DNA of 50,660 bases from Candidatus Uhrbacteria bacterium (GTDB lineage Bacteria > Patescibacteriota > Patescibacteriia > UBA9934). The DNA lies in the NCBI GenBank assembly GCA_943358395.1, contig CALRGY010000005.1:1-50660 (forward strand), in the 5' to 3' direction. Both the position numbers and the translations under genes were made by a program. Of the stretch, positions 33,081-42,700 are shown piece after piece. A model generated the notes under the pieces. It made no database searches. It worked only from the letters and a program-made list of their open reading frames with translations, and was not told the DNA's origin. Every line of letters starts with the position of its first letter. Position 1 is the stretch's first letter.

Positions 33081-34892
33081 ATGTCTCGACCATTACTTGA
33101 TGTAAAAGGATTACGAAAAGCATACGGCAAACAAGTGGTTTGCGACGATATTGGATTTGTGGTGGGTGATGGGGAGCATATTGCGTTGATCGGCAGAAAC
33201 GGCGCGGGGAAGTCGACGCTCTTAAATATGCTCATGGGCATCGAGGAGCCCGATGCTGGGGCAGTTCAATTGATGCCCTGGACGCGGCTTGGCATGGTGG
33301 CGCAGCACGATATTCTTCCCGGCGATGTAACCACTGAAGAATATTGTTCATCGATGAGTGGAAAGCCAACATGGGATGTACGAAAACTCGCGGCGAAATT
33401 TGGGCTTCATGGCGAGCACGTGGAAAAGCCGCCTACCGCACTTTCTGGCGGGTACCAAATGCGTGTGAAGATTATTGCGATGTTGCTGTGTGACCCAAAT
33501 CTTCTTTTGCTCGATGAGCCGGTGAACTATCTTGATCTTCCGACGCTCTTGTTGCTCGAACGCTTCCTCGCTGAGTACGACGGCAGCTTCATCATGACGG
33601 CGCACGATCGTGAGTTTCTGCAAAACACGTGTACGTCAACATTCGAGATTGAACGCGCGGAGCTCACGCAATACCCAGGATCGGTGGAAGACTATCTTGT
33701 GTGGAAGGCAGAGCAACTCGAGTTTTTGCGAAAGAATAATAAGCGTGTGGCACGGGAAATGGCGCATCATCAAGAGTTTGTGAATCGGTTTCAGTACAAA
33801 GCAAGCCAGGCATCGCGGGCGCAAAGCAAAATCAAGCACATTGAAAAGCTTCGCAGATCAATCGTGCAGATTAAAAAAGATTTATCGACCACACGCATCG
33901 TTATCCCCACGCCGGTGATTATTCCCGGGATCGCTGTTCGTGTAGAGAAGCTTGCAATCGGTTACGGCGATACGGTTATCGGATCAAACATTTCGTTTAC
34001 GTTCAATCGAGGTGAAAAGGTCGTCATCGCTGGAGAGAACGGAAAAGGAAAGTCGACGTTGTTGAAAACCATTGCGGGGATTCTTCCGCCAATCGAGGGA
34101 TCGGCAAAATGGTGGCATCGTGCCGACATTGGGTATTACGATCAAAAGACGGATGCCACGTTGGTACCATCGGAAACCGTTGTGCAATATTTGACGAGGC
34201 TTGCGCCGCCAATGGCTTCCGGCGAACGTATTTTGATGATGGCGGGAAACTTCCTGTTCCGTGGTGACGACTTGGAAAAGACGACGAGCGTACTGTCTGG
34301 CGGTGAGCGCGCACGATTGTGCTTAGCGGGAATGTTACTTCATGAGCATAATGTTTTAATTCTCGATGAACCGACGAACCACTTAGACGTTGAAACCGCA
34401 GAATCACTAGCGTCGGCGCTGAAGGAATATGGGGGAACGGTATTGTTCGTTTCTCACGCCCGAACTTTCGTGAATGCCCTTGCAGAACGCATCTACGAAA
34501 TTCGCGGCGGCACCGTGCGTCACTACATCGGTACCTACGAAGAATACGTCGCCGACCTTGCGAACGCGATGGAGAGGGAATGTGGGGGAGTAGGCTTGCC
34601 CTCCGAAGCTGGTAATCCAGCGAAGGAGGGAGGGGGTGGAGACAGTGGAGGTGAATCCCGCGCCATCCGTCGCGCCGAGATCAAAGAAAAGCAGCGCCTT
34701 GCCGATCGCATTGCCGTACACATGGAAAAGCTCGACAAAGAAAAAAGTGGAATTCTCGCCTATTTCTTCGAGAACCCCACAGATTATTCTCCAGAAAAGA
34801 ATCGACGACTCTCCGAACTTGACGACGAGCTTCGCCGCATCGAGCATCAATGGCTGACGGTGTGTGAAGAGATTGAGAAATTAAGGGGATAA
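33081..34892 (+). CDS. ABC-F family ATPase with a repeat-derived insert
   Basis: 603 aa. Domain 1: Walker A GRNGAGKSTLLN, signature ALSGGYQMRVKI, Walker B LLLLDEPVNYLD, H-loop MTAHD. The linker region (residues about 200-270) is strongly basic and helical. Domain 2: GENGKGKSTLLK, VLSGGERARLCLAG, VLILDEPTNHLD, FVSHA. The C-terminal extension is a helical coiled coil (IAVHMEKLDKEK, SELDDELRRIEH), as in Uup/YheS. Just before it, residues about 493-520 (ERECGGVGLPSEAGNPAKEG) are encoded by a 78-bp repeat also present at 9051-9128. It is divergent from greA. Confidence 0.9.
   Translation: MSRPLLDVKGLRKAYGKQVVCDDIGFVVGDGEHIALIGRNGAGKSTLLNMLMGIEEPDAGAVQLMPWTRLGMVAQHDILPGDVTTEEYCSSMSGKPTWDVRKLAAKFGLHGEHVEKPPTALSGGYQMRVKIIAMLLCDPNLLLLDEPVNYLDLPTLLLLERFLAEYDGSFIMTAHDREFLQNTCTSTFEIERAELTQYPGSVEDYLVWKAEQLEFLRKNNKRVAREMAHHQEFVNRFQYKASQASRAQSKIKHIEKLRRSIVQIKKDLSTTRIVIPTPVIIPGIAVRVEKLAIGYGDTVIGSNISFTFNRGEKVVIAGENGKGKSTLLKTIAGILPPIEGSAKWWHRADIGYYDQKTDATLVPSETVVQYLTRLAPPMASGERILMMAGNFLFRGDDLEKTTSVLSGGERARLCLAGMLLHEHNVLILDEPTNHLDVETAESLASALKEYGGTVLFVSHARTFVNALAERIYEIRGGTVRHYIGTYEEYVADLANAMERECGGVGLPSEAGNPAKEGGGGDSGGESRAIRRAEIKEKQRLADRIAVHMEKLDKEKSGILAYFFENPTDYSPEKNRRLSELDDELRRIEHQWLTVCEEIEKLRG
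34561..34638. repeat. 78-bp repeat within the ABC-F gene, family R3
   Basis: Nearly identical to the reverse complement of 9051-9128. Its length is a multiple of three and it keeps the frame open. It lies between the second ATPase domain and the C-terminal coiled coil. Confidence 0.88.
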
Positions 34893-35041
34893 AGGCTCGC
34901 TTCGTGGCGACTCGGGTACATGTTTTTCTGCTGTGCTCAAGGACGCTACGCCGCGACGTCTCGCTAACGCTCGACTGCGGCTGGGCATCCGGTGAGCTCG
35001 CTGCAAAACATGTACCGTCGTCCCCACTTCGCTCGCACACA
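34893..35041. repeat. Intergenic inverted repeat between ABC-F and msrB
   Basis: GGGTACATGTTTT (about 34914-34926) is inverted as AAAACATGTACC (about 34996-35007), enclosing about 70 nt of CG-rich sequence with CGCTAACGCTCGACTGCGG. The two genes converge here, so it may serve as a two-way terminator. No gene is seen. Confidence 0.5.
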
Positions 35042-35425
35042 TCAACTCGATGATGAATCGTGAGGGTGGAAATTGAGAGCGAGCGAATTCACGCAGTATC
35101 GCTTTCCTGTTGGAGTAGGACCGTCATTGAAAACGTGGCCAAGGTGGGCGCGGCAATGGGCGCAGAGAATTTCGGTGCGTGGCATGCCGAGGGTTTCGTC
35201 GATTGCTGTTGCGACATTGTCTGCATTCGTGGCATCCCAAAAGCTCGGCCAGCCAGTGCCAGAATCAAACTTCGTCGTCGATGGGAACAGCGCATGTTCG
35301 CAATTGGCGCAAACGTACATGCCCGTTTCATGATGATCGTAAAACTTCCCGCTAAACGGTGGCTCGGTGCCTTTTAAGAAGCAGACGTTGTATTGCTCGG
35401 GGGAGAGGTTTGGATGAGCACTCAT
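35042..35425 (-). CDS. msrB: Peptide-methionine (R)-S-oxide reductase MsrB
   Basis: 127 aa, cytoplasmic. It repairs methionine-R-sulfoxide in oxidised proteins. [21 protein letters not shown], two zinc CxxC pairs (VCANC, LCAHC), [21 protein letters not shown] and the catalytic Cys in RYCVNSLAL match the MsrB family over its full length. It overlaps the upstream membrane protein gene by 4 nt (ATGA), so the two form an operon. Confidence 0.95.
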   Translation of the reverse strand: MSAHPNLSPEQYNVCFLKGTEPPFSGKFYDHHETGMYVCANCEHALFPSTTKFDSGTGWPSFWDATNADNVATAIDETLGMPRTEILCAHCRAHLGHVFNDGPTPTGKRYCVNSLALNFHPHDSSSS

Positions 35426-35820
35426 ACGGAAGTGGTTGGCTTTGAACGAAGGAGGAGCGCGATGGAAAGGGCAGATCCGATCCAGGAATATACCGATTGC
35501 TCCAAGCTAAACGCCGTCACAATGCCCATGATGGCAGGCACTTCGTACAGGGCAAGCAAGAGCGTAAAACGATTCTTCTCGTTCATCGGCAAGCGTGCCA
35601 GCATGCCGGCGCCGAAGATGGCGGCAATACTCGATATAGCGCTTACAATGAGGATCGGTGAGGTGAAGGGAATGCTGCTGATTTCAGGAATCGTCGTTCC
35701 ATATTGCATAGTAACAATGCCCGTATACACAATCGACGCGCCAATGAACATCGTCCAGAGCATGAGTCTTGGATCTCGGTTTGGGGCTACAGGTGAAGAA
35801 GAATCCATACGTATGATCAT
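35422..35820 (-). CDS. Four-helix membrane protein of unknown function
   Basis: 132 aa with about four hydrophobic segments ([71 protein letters not shown]). [10 protein letters not shown] in the third helix resembles a motif of small membrane proteins related to ATPase c-like subunits, but the match is loose. It is translationally coupled to msrB, which could hint at redox stress. Confidence 0.6.
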   Translation of the reverse strand: MIIRMDSSSPVAPNRDPRLMLWTMFIGASIVYTGIVTMQYGTTIPEISSIPFTSPILIVSAISSIAAIFGAGMLARLPMNEKNRFTLLLALYEVPAIMGIVTAFSLEQSVYSWIGSALSIALLLRSKPTTSV

Positions 35821-35913
35821 GTAAAGAGATAAAAAGGTCAGACAAAGTATACCCCGGCTTTGGAAGATTCCCCGTTTTCCGGTACTATCGGGGGAGAAAA
35901 TAAATTGAGTTTT

Positions 35914-37167
35914 ATGCGCTATTCATCTCTTTTTTCAAAAGCAACAAAAACGGTTCCCGGCGACAGTGAATCAATCAATGCACGATTGTTGGTGCAGGCG
36001 GGGTTTGTAGATCAGGAAATGGCAGGTGTATATACCTGGTTGCCGCTCGGACTTGCGGTGCTGAGAAACATTGAACAGATTGTTCGTGAAGAAATGAATG
36101 CGTTGGGCGCGAATGAGATATTCATGCCGTCCCTTCAGCCAAAGGAATATTGGGATACTACGAATCGTTGGGAGGGTGTAGATGTTCTCTTCAAGTTGAA
36201 ATCGCAAACGGGAAAGGACTATGCGTTAGGATGCACTCATGAAGAAGTGGTGACGCCACTTGTGAAGAAATTTGTGCAATCGTATAAAGATTTGCCGTTA
36301 GCGACGTATCAGATTAATACAAAGTTTCGTGATGAGCTGCGAGCAAAGTCTGGAGTATTGCGAGGGCGCGAGTTCCGTATGAAGGATATGTATAGCTTTC
36401 ATACCACACAGGAAGATCTTTCAGCATTTTACCAGCGAACCCTTAAGGCATATGTTCAGGCGTATCATCGGTGTGGTCTTCAGGTGAAGGTTGTTCAAGC
36501 AAGTGGAGGAGTATTCACTCAAAATCTTTCCCATGAATTTCAGGCGTTGACCGATGCCGGAGAGGATGTGCTTATTGCCTGCGAGAAATGCGATTTTGGT
36601 GAGAATTCGGAGATTGCCACGCACAAGGCTGGCGAGGCGTGCCCGGTATGTTCATCGGTCCTGATCTCGACGAAAGGTATTGAAGTTGGAAACATCTTTG
36701 ATCTTGGCACAAAGTATTCAGATGCGTTTGAACTTGATTTCACGAATGAAGAAGGAAAACGTCAGCGAGTGTTGATGGGATGTTACGGTATTGGAACGAG
36801 TCGCTTAGTGGGCGCAATCGTTGAAGCTTCTCACGATGAGAAGGGCATGATCTGGCCAAAGAGTATCGCGCCGGCATTAGTACATCTTGTGCGTATTGGT
36901 GTGGATGACGAAGCGGTTACTGCGGCAGACGCGTTGTACAACGATTTGCGTCATGCTGGGTTTACGGTGTTTTACGATGATCGCGATGTATCGGCTGGTG
37001 CAAAGTTTGCAGATGCAGATTTGATGGGCATGCCGCTTCGGCTTACCGTTAGTAAGAGAACCGTTGGAGAATCGGTGGTGGAATGGAAGGAACGAACATC
37101 GGAAGAGGCAAAGAAGGTTTCGATAGTAGAAGTGATTGGTGCAATTACAGAATACGCACGAACATAG
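35914..37167 (+). CDS. proS: Prolyl-tRNA synthetase, short form without editing domain
   Basis: 417 aa from MRYSSLFSKATKTVP (longer frames at 35860 and 35905 lack family support). It is a class II synthetase charging tRNA-Pro: motif 1 region LPLGLAVLRNIEQIVREEMNA, motif 2 FRDELRAKSGVLRGREFRMKD, motif 3 GCYGIGTSRLVGAIVE, then the anticodon-binding domain (GFTVFYDDRDVSAGAKFADAD). The roughly 180-residue INS editing domain of the usual bacterial enzyme is missing. In its place are two Cys pairs, CEKC and CPVC, that look like a small zinc site. A terminator follows. Confidence 0.93.
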   Translation: MRYSSLFSKATKTVPGDSESINARLLVQAGFVDQEMAGVYTWLPLGLAVLRNIEQIVREEMNALGANEIFMPSLQPKEYWDTTNRWEGVDVLFKLKSQTGKDYALGCTHEEVVTPLVKKFVQSYKDLPLATYQINTKFRDELRAKSGVLRGREFRMKDMYSFHTTQEDLSAFYQRTLKAYVQAYHRCGLQVKVVQASGGVFTQNLSHEFQALTDAGEDVLIACEKCDFGENSEIATHKAGEACPVCSSVLISTKGIEVGNIFDLGTKYSDAFELDFTNEEGKRQRVLMGCYGIGTSRLVGAIVEASHDEKGMIWPKSIAPALVHLVRIGVDDEAVTAADALYNDLRHAGFTVFYDDRDVSAGAKFADADLMGMPLRLTVSKRTVGESVVEWKERTSEEAKKVSIVEVIGAITEYART

Positions 37168-37174
37168 GTAAAAC

Positions 37175-37205
37175 AAAAAGCCCTCGGTTGATCGAGGGCT
37201 TTTTT
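37175..37205. terminator. Bidirectional terminator between proS and the 45-aa gene
   Basis: AAAAAGCCCTCG (37175-37186) pairs with CGAGGGCTTTTTT (37193-37205) over a 6-nt loop. The genes converge here and both strands end in a T run. Confidence 0.88.
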
Positions 37206-37206
37206 C

Positions 37207-37344
37207 TTACTTCGCTACTGCTTTTGCTTCCAGCTTGCGCATGCGGATGGCCTTGGCTTTGCGGCGCTTGGCGAAACCGACTTCGCGTTTGATGGCGAAA
37301 AGGGCGTTTTGGGACTTGCGGGAAAGATGATGGCGGCTTGGCAT
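37207..37344 (-). CDS. 45-aa highly basic protein, possible ribosome-associated
   Basis: A chain beginning MPSRHHLSRKSQNALFAIKR and ending RKLEAKAVAK, about one-third Lys/Arg, with predicted helix in its second half. This composition is typical of small ribosomal proteins, but it does not clearly match bL34, bL35, bL36, bS21 or Thx. AAGGAGG lies 14 nt before the ATG, inside the leader hairpin at 37345-37475. The own promoter and a long structured leader suggest a regulated, abundant protein. Confidence 0.6.
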   Translation of the reverse strand: MPSRHHLSRKSQNALFAIKREVGFAKRRKAKAIRMRKLEAKAVAK

Positions 37345-37475
37345 AGTAGGTAGAACTTCCTCCTTTGGTCTATTTTCGACTCAGATCATCGGAAACGTCT
37401 TCAACGTACCATGAAGTACGTCTCAGACGATTTCCTCGATCTTCATCGAAACTAGCCGCAAATGAGAAAGTTCTA
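37345..37475 (-). promoter_or_regulatory. Structured leader element, copy A
   Basis: A long imperfect hairpin ending at the start codon. Paired blocks from outside in: CTCATTTG with CAAAGGAG (which hides the Shine-Dalgarno), CTAGTTTCGA with TCGAAAATAG, AGATC with GATCT, GGAAA with TTTCC, CGTCT with AGACG, and ACGTAC with GTACGT around a 6-nt loop. The promoter is TTTACA, 17 nt, TATAGA (37477-37472), so RNA starts near 37465, at CTCATTTG. It is homologous to 48798-48921 and 45032-45197. Confidence 0.7.
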
Positions 37476-37534
37476 TAAATGATTAATTTGATGGTGTAAA
37501 GTATGCCTTATTCTTGCTTCATCGTCAAACAAAT

Positions 37535-37825
37535 ATGCATGATATTAGCCAAAAAACGTACAAAGCCTTTGTGTTGGTGTGCGAAAACGTGCGTGATGAT
37601 GGCCGGCAGTCGTGTGGGGTATCGGCACCGGGGCTTCGGGCAGCACTGAAGGAAGCGATGAAGCAGGCGGGGCTACCAGTGCGTGTGCTTTCCACGTCAT
37701 GTATGGATCATTGTAAGGAAGGGCCCACCGTCGCCTTTATGCCGATGAACATTCTCTATGGGGATGTTTCGATTGACGATGTCCCAGTGCTTATTGCTAA
37801 GATGAGGGAGTACATTGGATCTTAA
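37535..37825 (+). CDS. Thioredoxin-fold [2Fe-2S] ferredoxin-like protein
   Basis: 96 aa. The spacing FVLVCENVRDDGRQSCG ... TSCMDHCKEGP gives four Cys in the order expected for thioredoxin-like [2Fe-2S] ferredoxins (Cys-x11-12-Cys and Cys-x3-Cys), followed by ILYGDVSIDDVPVLIAKM. It would be a small cytoplasmic electron carrier; its partner is unknown. The frame extends to TTG 37514, but MHDISQK at 37535 fits the family start. Its 3' end lies 10 nt before the aminopeptidase start. Confidence 0.8.
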   Translation: MHDISQKTYKAFVLVCENVRDDGRQSCGVSAPGLRAALKEAMKQAGLPVRVLSTSCMDHCKEGPTVAFMPMNILYGDVSIDDVPVLIAKMREYIGS

Positions 37826-37835
37826 TCGGAGGATT

Positions 37836-39341
37836 ATGACTATTATGAACATTCTTGGAGAGAAAATGGATCTGTTTGCGGCAAAGGCTGATGTGTTGGT
37901 GTTGCCGGTGTTCGGGGGAGAGGCTGGTGCGGTGGACGCGGTGATCGCGCGTTTGCCGGAGGGGATTCGGAAGAGTGCGGCGCGGTCGATCAAAGCGAAT
38001 GAGTTTGCGGGGAAGCCGGGGGAGTATGTCGCTATCGACGTGCATGATTCTCCGTATCATCACGTCATCATTATCGGCTTAGGATCGATGACGGAAGCAA
38101 CGCTTGAATCTGCTCGCGAAATGATCGGTGGCGCCATTGCGTGTACGCGCCGATTAGGAGGGCGATCGTTGGCGGTAGAAATTCCTGTGTCTGACGATGG
38201 TGATGTTGCCGATGTTGCAGAGGCGATGGTGGTTGCGGCACAGCTTGCCGATTACGCGTTTGATACGTACAAGGAAAAGAATGGGAAGAAACGCATGAAG
38301 GAAATGACGTTGGTCATTCGTGAAGGGCGCGATGTGTTGCGGGTACGGAAGGCGGTAGAACGGGGGTGTGCAATTGCCGGGGGAGTTACCGTGGCGCGCG
38401 ATTTGGTCAACATGCCGGCGCAAGTGATGACGCCATCTGCGCTTGCCGAGGCTGCGGAGCGCATTGTGAAGGAAGCCGGGAAGAATTTTTCGTTAAAGGT
38501 GTTGAATCGAGAAGAGTGTGAAGCGTTGGGTATGGGGGCATATCTTGCTGTTGGACTTGGTTCGGAAGAGCCGGTGAAGTTTCTGCACCTCACGTATACG
38601 CCTGAACGATCAAGTAAGAAACGCCTCGCCGTGATTGGTAAAGGAGTCACCTTCGATTCCGGCGGGCTTTCGCTTAAGCCGGGTGACGGCATGATGACCA
38701 TGAAGTGTGACATGGCAGGCGCCGCAGCCGTACTCGGACTTTTCACCGTTCTTGGTCAGCTTCAGCCCCGATGCGAAGTTCATGGCATTGTTGCAGCAGT
38801 CGAGAACATGCCTTCCGGCAAAGCGATTCGTCCAGGAGACATCGTGAAAGCCAGCAACGGGAAGACGATCGAGATTCTGAATACGGATGCTGAAGGGAGG
38901 TTAACGCTGGCGGATGCGCTGACGTATGCCAAAAAGCTGGAACCTACGGCGATGATTGATCTTGCAACATTAACCGGAGCATGTCTCGTTGCCCTCGGCG
39001 AAGAGATTACCGGACTGATGAGTAATAATGACGAGTTGGCGCAGTCGGTGATCGACGCCGCCGAAGACGCGGGGGAGAAGATGTGGCGCATGCCTTTGGA
39101 GAAGCGTTACAAATCCCTCATCGAATCCGATATTGCCGATCTTCGCAATATCCCAACAAATCGCTACGGCGGATCGTTAACCGCAGGACTATTCCTAGAA
39201 GAATTCGTCGATAATCTTCCCTGGGTTCACCTCGACATCGCCGGCCCAGCATTTGCCGAAAAGCCAATGGCGTCGTATCTGGGCAAAGGCGGCACCGGTC
39301 ACGGCGTCCGTACCCTCGTCGAACTCGTTGAGCGGATGTAA
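37836..39341 (+). CDS. pepA: Leucyl aminopeptidase, M17 family
   Basis: 501 aa, cytoplasmic, dinuclear-metal exopeptidase that releases N-terminal residues from peptides. The N-terminal macro-like domain (ADVLVLPVFGG) precedes the catalytic domain: GKGVTFDSGGLSLKPGDG (metal-binding Lys and Asp), MKCDMAGAAAVLG and the signature NTDAEGRLTLADAL. LRNIPTNRYGGSLTAGLFLEEFV and HLDIAGPAF complete it. GGAGG at 37828-37832 is 3 nt before ATG 37836 and 12 nt before ATG 37845, so the start may be either. Confidence 0.94.
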   Translation: MTIMNILGEKMDLFAAKADVLVLPVFGGEAGAVDAVIARLPEGIRKSAARSIKANEFAGKPGEYVAIDVHDSPYHHVIIIGLGSMTEATLESAREMIGGAIACTRRLGGRSLAVEIPVSDDGDVADVAEAMVVAAQLADYAFDTYKEKNGKKRMKEMTLVIREGRDVLRVRKAVERGCAIAGGVTVARDLVNMPAQVMTPSALAEAAERIVKEAGKNFSLKVLNREECEALGMGAYLAVGLGSEEPVKFLHLTYTPERSSKKRLAVIGKGVTFDSGGLSLKPGDGMMTMKCDMAGAAAVLGLFTVLGQLQPRCEVHGIVAAVENMPSGKAIRPGDIVKASNGKTIEILNTDAEGRLTLADALTYAKKLEPTAMIDLATLTGACLVALGEEITGLMSNNDELAQSVIDAAEDAGEKMWRMPLEKRYKSLIESDIADLRNIPTNRYGGSLTAGLFLEEFVDNLPWVHLDIAGPAFAEKPMASYLGKGGTGHGVRTLVELVERM

Positions 39342-39354
39342 CGTATCCGACCGT

Positions 39355-39391
39355 GAACCCTCCCCCTGCAAAGGGGGAGTTAGGAGGGGGT
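39355..39391. repeat. Palindromic repeat, family R2, intergenic copy
   Basis: GAACCCTCCCCCTGCAAAGG onward, differing at two bases from the copy inside greA (32669-32705). It starts 14 nt after the pepA stop. Confidence 0.85.
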
Positions 39392-39479
39392 TCTCGATCA
39401 CATCATTCATACACACCTTGCTTCATCCGCGGGGTGTGTATTTTGTTATACTTGCATCAATATTCTTTTCTTTTGCGCT

Positions 39480-39779
39480 ATGGCAACGCCAACACTTGAG
39501 CAATTCGTTGAAAATCTTCTGGTTGAACGCGGACTTTCTACTGTGGACGATGCCGTGCTTGCAGAGCTTCGCGCAGACCTCATGACGAGAATCGGCGAGC
39601 GATTGAACGCAGAAATGGTGGCATTGCTCAAACCAGAAAGCGTAGAAGAGCTCAACGATCTTCTCGATGCCGATGCCGAACCAGAAGCCGTTCGCGAGTT
39701 TTTCGTCACCAACGTCCCCAATTATCACGATGTTCTCGCCCAAACCCTCCTCGACTTCCGCGCAGCATACGTAAGCTAA
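39480..39779 (+). CDS. DUF5663-like small protein
   Basis: 99 aa, helical and acidic: LEQFVENLLVERGLSTVDDAVLAELRADLMTRIGERL and LLDADAEPEAVREFFVTNVPNYHDVL. The pattern of a helical hairpin followed by a short PNYxxVLxxTLxxF end fits DUF5663, a Patescibacteria family of unknown role. An extended -10 (TGTTATACT, box 39447-39452) lies 27 nt upstream without a Shine-Dalgarno. It is followed 4 nt later by the 1489-aa gene, so the two are one operon. Confidence 0.65.
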   Translation: MATPTLEQFVENLLVERGLSTVDDAVLAELRADLMTRIGERLNAEMVALLKPESVEELNDLLDADAEPEAVREFFVTNVPNYHDVLAQTLLDFRAAYVS

Positions 39780-39783
39780 TGCT

Positions 39784-42700
39784 ATGGCTACTCATGCTGA
39801 AAAACTGCAGGGTGTCGAGGTGCAACACGAGGGGAATCCAAAGCTTACTCTCGATCGAATGTTGAAATGGGCAAAGGGCCGATCTGAGCTACGGGTTCTT
39901 TCAAGAGAACGGGTTCAATATGCTCAAAACTATTACAAAGAAAGAGAAGGAATAAACCTCGAGATTGGTGACGAAGTGTGGAAAATTGCGGGGAGTGCAA
40001 AAGATACATCTGGCTATGTTGTCCGTTTACGAAAGGGAAGCGAAATACAAGAAGTTGATGCGGCAACACTCCTCCGTATCGAGGAAGCCGTTGATACACT
40101 GCAGCAATCGGGATTAGTGAAGACTGAAGACTCAACTGCTGCATCGACGAACGTGGTAAAAACCGGCGTAAAGCCGATGAAGGGTGTTATTGAGGAGGTT
40201 CCTGATGAAGAATCGAAGGTGGAGAAAGCGAAATCGAAACCGAAATTGACGTTGCGGTATGGTGCACCTGATATTTCGGAGAGCATGGAGAATCGGGTAC
40301 GGGATACTGCGGAGGAATCGTTGCATGTGGAGAAGAAGGATGCGGGCTTTTTCGCAAAGTTCTTGAAGCATAATGTGCTGTACGACGTGTACAGACAGAT
40401 AGCAATCTCTCGCGAACGGAGCAAGATTTTGAAGGCTAATGACGTGTATGCCGCGGATAATTTGAGCCGAGAGGCACGACAACGTGCTACAGAGGCTATT
40501 GTTGATCGTTTTACTGCGGAATACGGTGAATCACTTCACGACAATGGGAAAAACGGAGAAAGCCGCATGACGTTGGGAGAGAGTAAGGAGGAAGCAAAGG
40601 TACGAGCAGATTTAAATGCACTGCTTCGGGAATATGCTGCGAATGAAGCCATGGACGAAGGGGAGCTGAAAAATAGAGAGAACGCCATTGTTGCTTCCGC
40701 TAACACGCTTGCTGGAGATGTGGGGGGTAAGGGCGCGATGTATGTGAGTAACTTAAAGCCTCTTGCAGAGAAACTTCGGAGGGAGGCTCTTGCGGCTGGC
40801 GGATTAGATAACCTCGATGTTGATTTGCAGATTGTGATTGGGCGGGCAAAGCTTGGGGCGCGAACGGAGCGGGAGAAGAACATGGTCGATAGCGCTTTGG
40901 AGAAGCTGGAGCGATGGGGCAAGGATAAGAACGTCATCGGCGGTGTGGTTGCGGCATTCCGGAACGAAATTGCCGTCGCACTTGCTACGGCATCTGCGAT
41001 TGGTCAGTTTGGTGTACGTATGGGTTTGAGCAGCACGGTAGCAAAACTTATGACGTTTGGTGGAACGGCAGTTGTTTCGGGCGTGTACGGCTGGTGGAAG
41101 GAAAAGGGTCGGCTCAATAGTGAACGTGCACTCCATGAGCGGCAGATGGCGCTGGGCGGAGAAACGCGGAATAACGATTCGGCAGAAGAAAAGGAGAAGA
41201 ATATTTTGGCGGTTGAGCAAAAGCTTGCGGCAGTGAAATGGTGGCAGCCATTGGAGAGGACTCGGTTGAACAGGGAGTTGAGCGATCTCAAAAATAACGT
41301 CGCTCCTCAACCTCGTCGGAAAGAGATGGAAGGTTTTGAGTTACAGCGTGCCAGTGCAAAGGACATGATCGATGGCGCAAAGGGATTCATGGATCCTTCG
41401 GGGAAAGAATTACGCCCAGATGTCACTATTGCTGGCGCAACACAGGCGCTTGCAGAAATTGAGGCGCGAATTCGTATCAGTAATTTTAAAAAGATCGACC
41501 TCCTTAAATACACGAGTATTGCAGAGGTTGAGGTGGAACGAGGGGATTTAGACAAGGCTCGTATGCAGCTGAAAGCAGCATTGCGAGCGAAGTATGATGG
41601 CGATCCCGCGGTCGATAAAGCGGAATTTAAGGATTTTCAGACGTACTTTAATGCGATCTACGGTTTGGTAGAGGGTCATTTCTCCGATCAAAATAGTAAC
41701 GCCGAGGTGCAAAGGAAGAATTTTGAGAAATGGGCACAGCGCAAGGCTAGGAATCGTGGGCTGACCACGATGGTTATTGGTGCGGGAGTGGGTGTGGTTG
41801 CTCATGACCTTTGGGCATTGGGAACTGGTGGAGATACCACTATCGGGAGCATCTGGGATTCATTGAAGGCGTACTTTGGTCATGCACCAAGCATGGTTCA
41901 GGGGCCGTCGAACGTGGAAGCGATTGGTTCTGGGATGTTCAAAACACCGTCTGGCAAAGATTTGGTGCCGCAGAAAGACGGATCGTTCATTCTTGAATCC
42001 GTTGCAGATCACAAAGTGCTTGCGTCGAATTTGCATATCGATGGCGCTGGGAATTTGAGCGCAGCTTCGGAAAAAGCGCTTCGAGGCATTGGTGCAACGA
42101 TTGTAGAATCTGACCATGTCCTCAACGGATCATCGATCACCACAGCAACCCAGAAAACATGGGACTGGATTCATAGCCATGCGCCATTGGTGTCCAAAAT
42201 CCATCGTGACAGCTGGATGGGGAATGACACGCCGATGGTCGATTCAGTGAAGGTTTATGATTGGGCAAAGCAAAATGGGTCTCCTGGGTATTCGACGATT
42301 CTGTTGAAAAAGCTTTTCGGTGCAGATTTTAATGAGTTAAAGCTGGATTGGGGCGGAAGCATGGGTGTAAATCACAATGGTGATTTTGTGATGGACATGA
42401 GCAAGATGACGCCTGATGGATCGTGGCAGGGGAACGCTGCGGTCGACGCTCCAGCAGAATTAGCGCAGGGCAAAGTGCGATTGCTGCTTTCTATGAACTC
42501 CGGTTCGCAGAACCATGCTGTAGAAGTTATCGTGAACAGCAAGGGGCAAGCGATTATTCCAGCAGGATCTGACGTGGCAAAAACCTTCTTCCGTGAAGTG
42601 AACGGTAAAGCAGTGTTCATTGGAAAATACGCAGAAATCGGCGTTTCTAAAGGCTACGATGCCCACGGCGTCGATCACTTAGATATTCTTGCCACCCACG

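Noticed and set aside
40804-41310. 168-aa minus-strand ORF within the giant gene, and similar shadows in nrdJ, PBP and ABC genes
   Set aside because: They are antiparallel shadows of strongly coding sequence, with no motifs or start signals.
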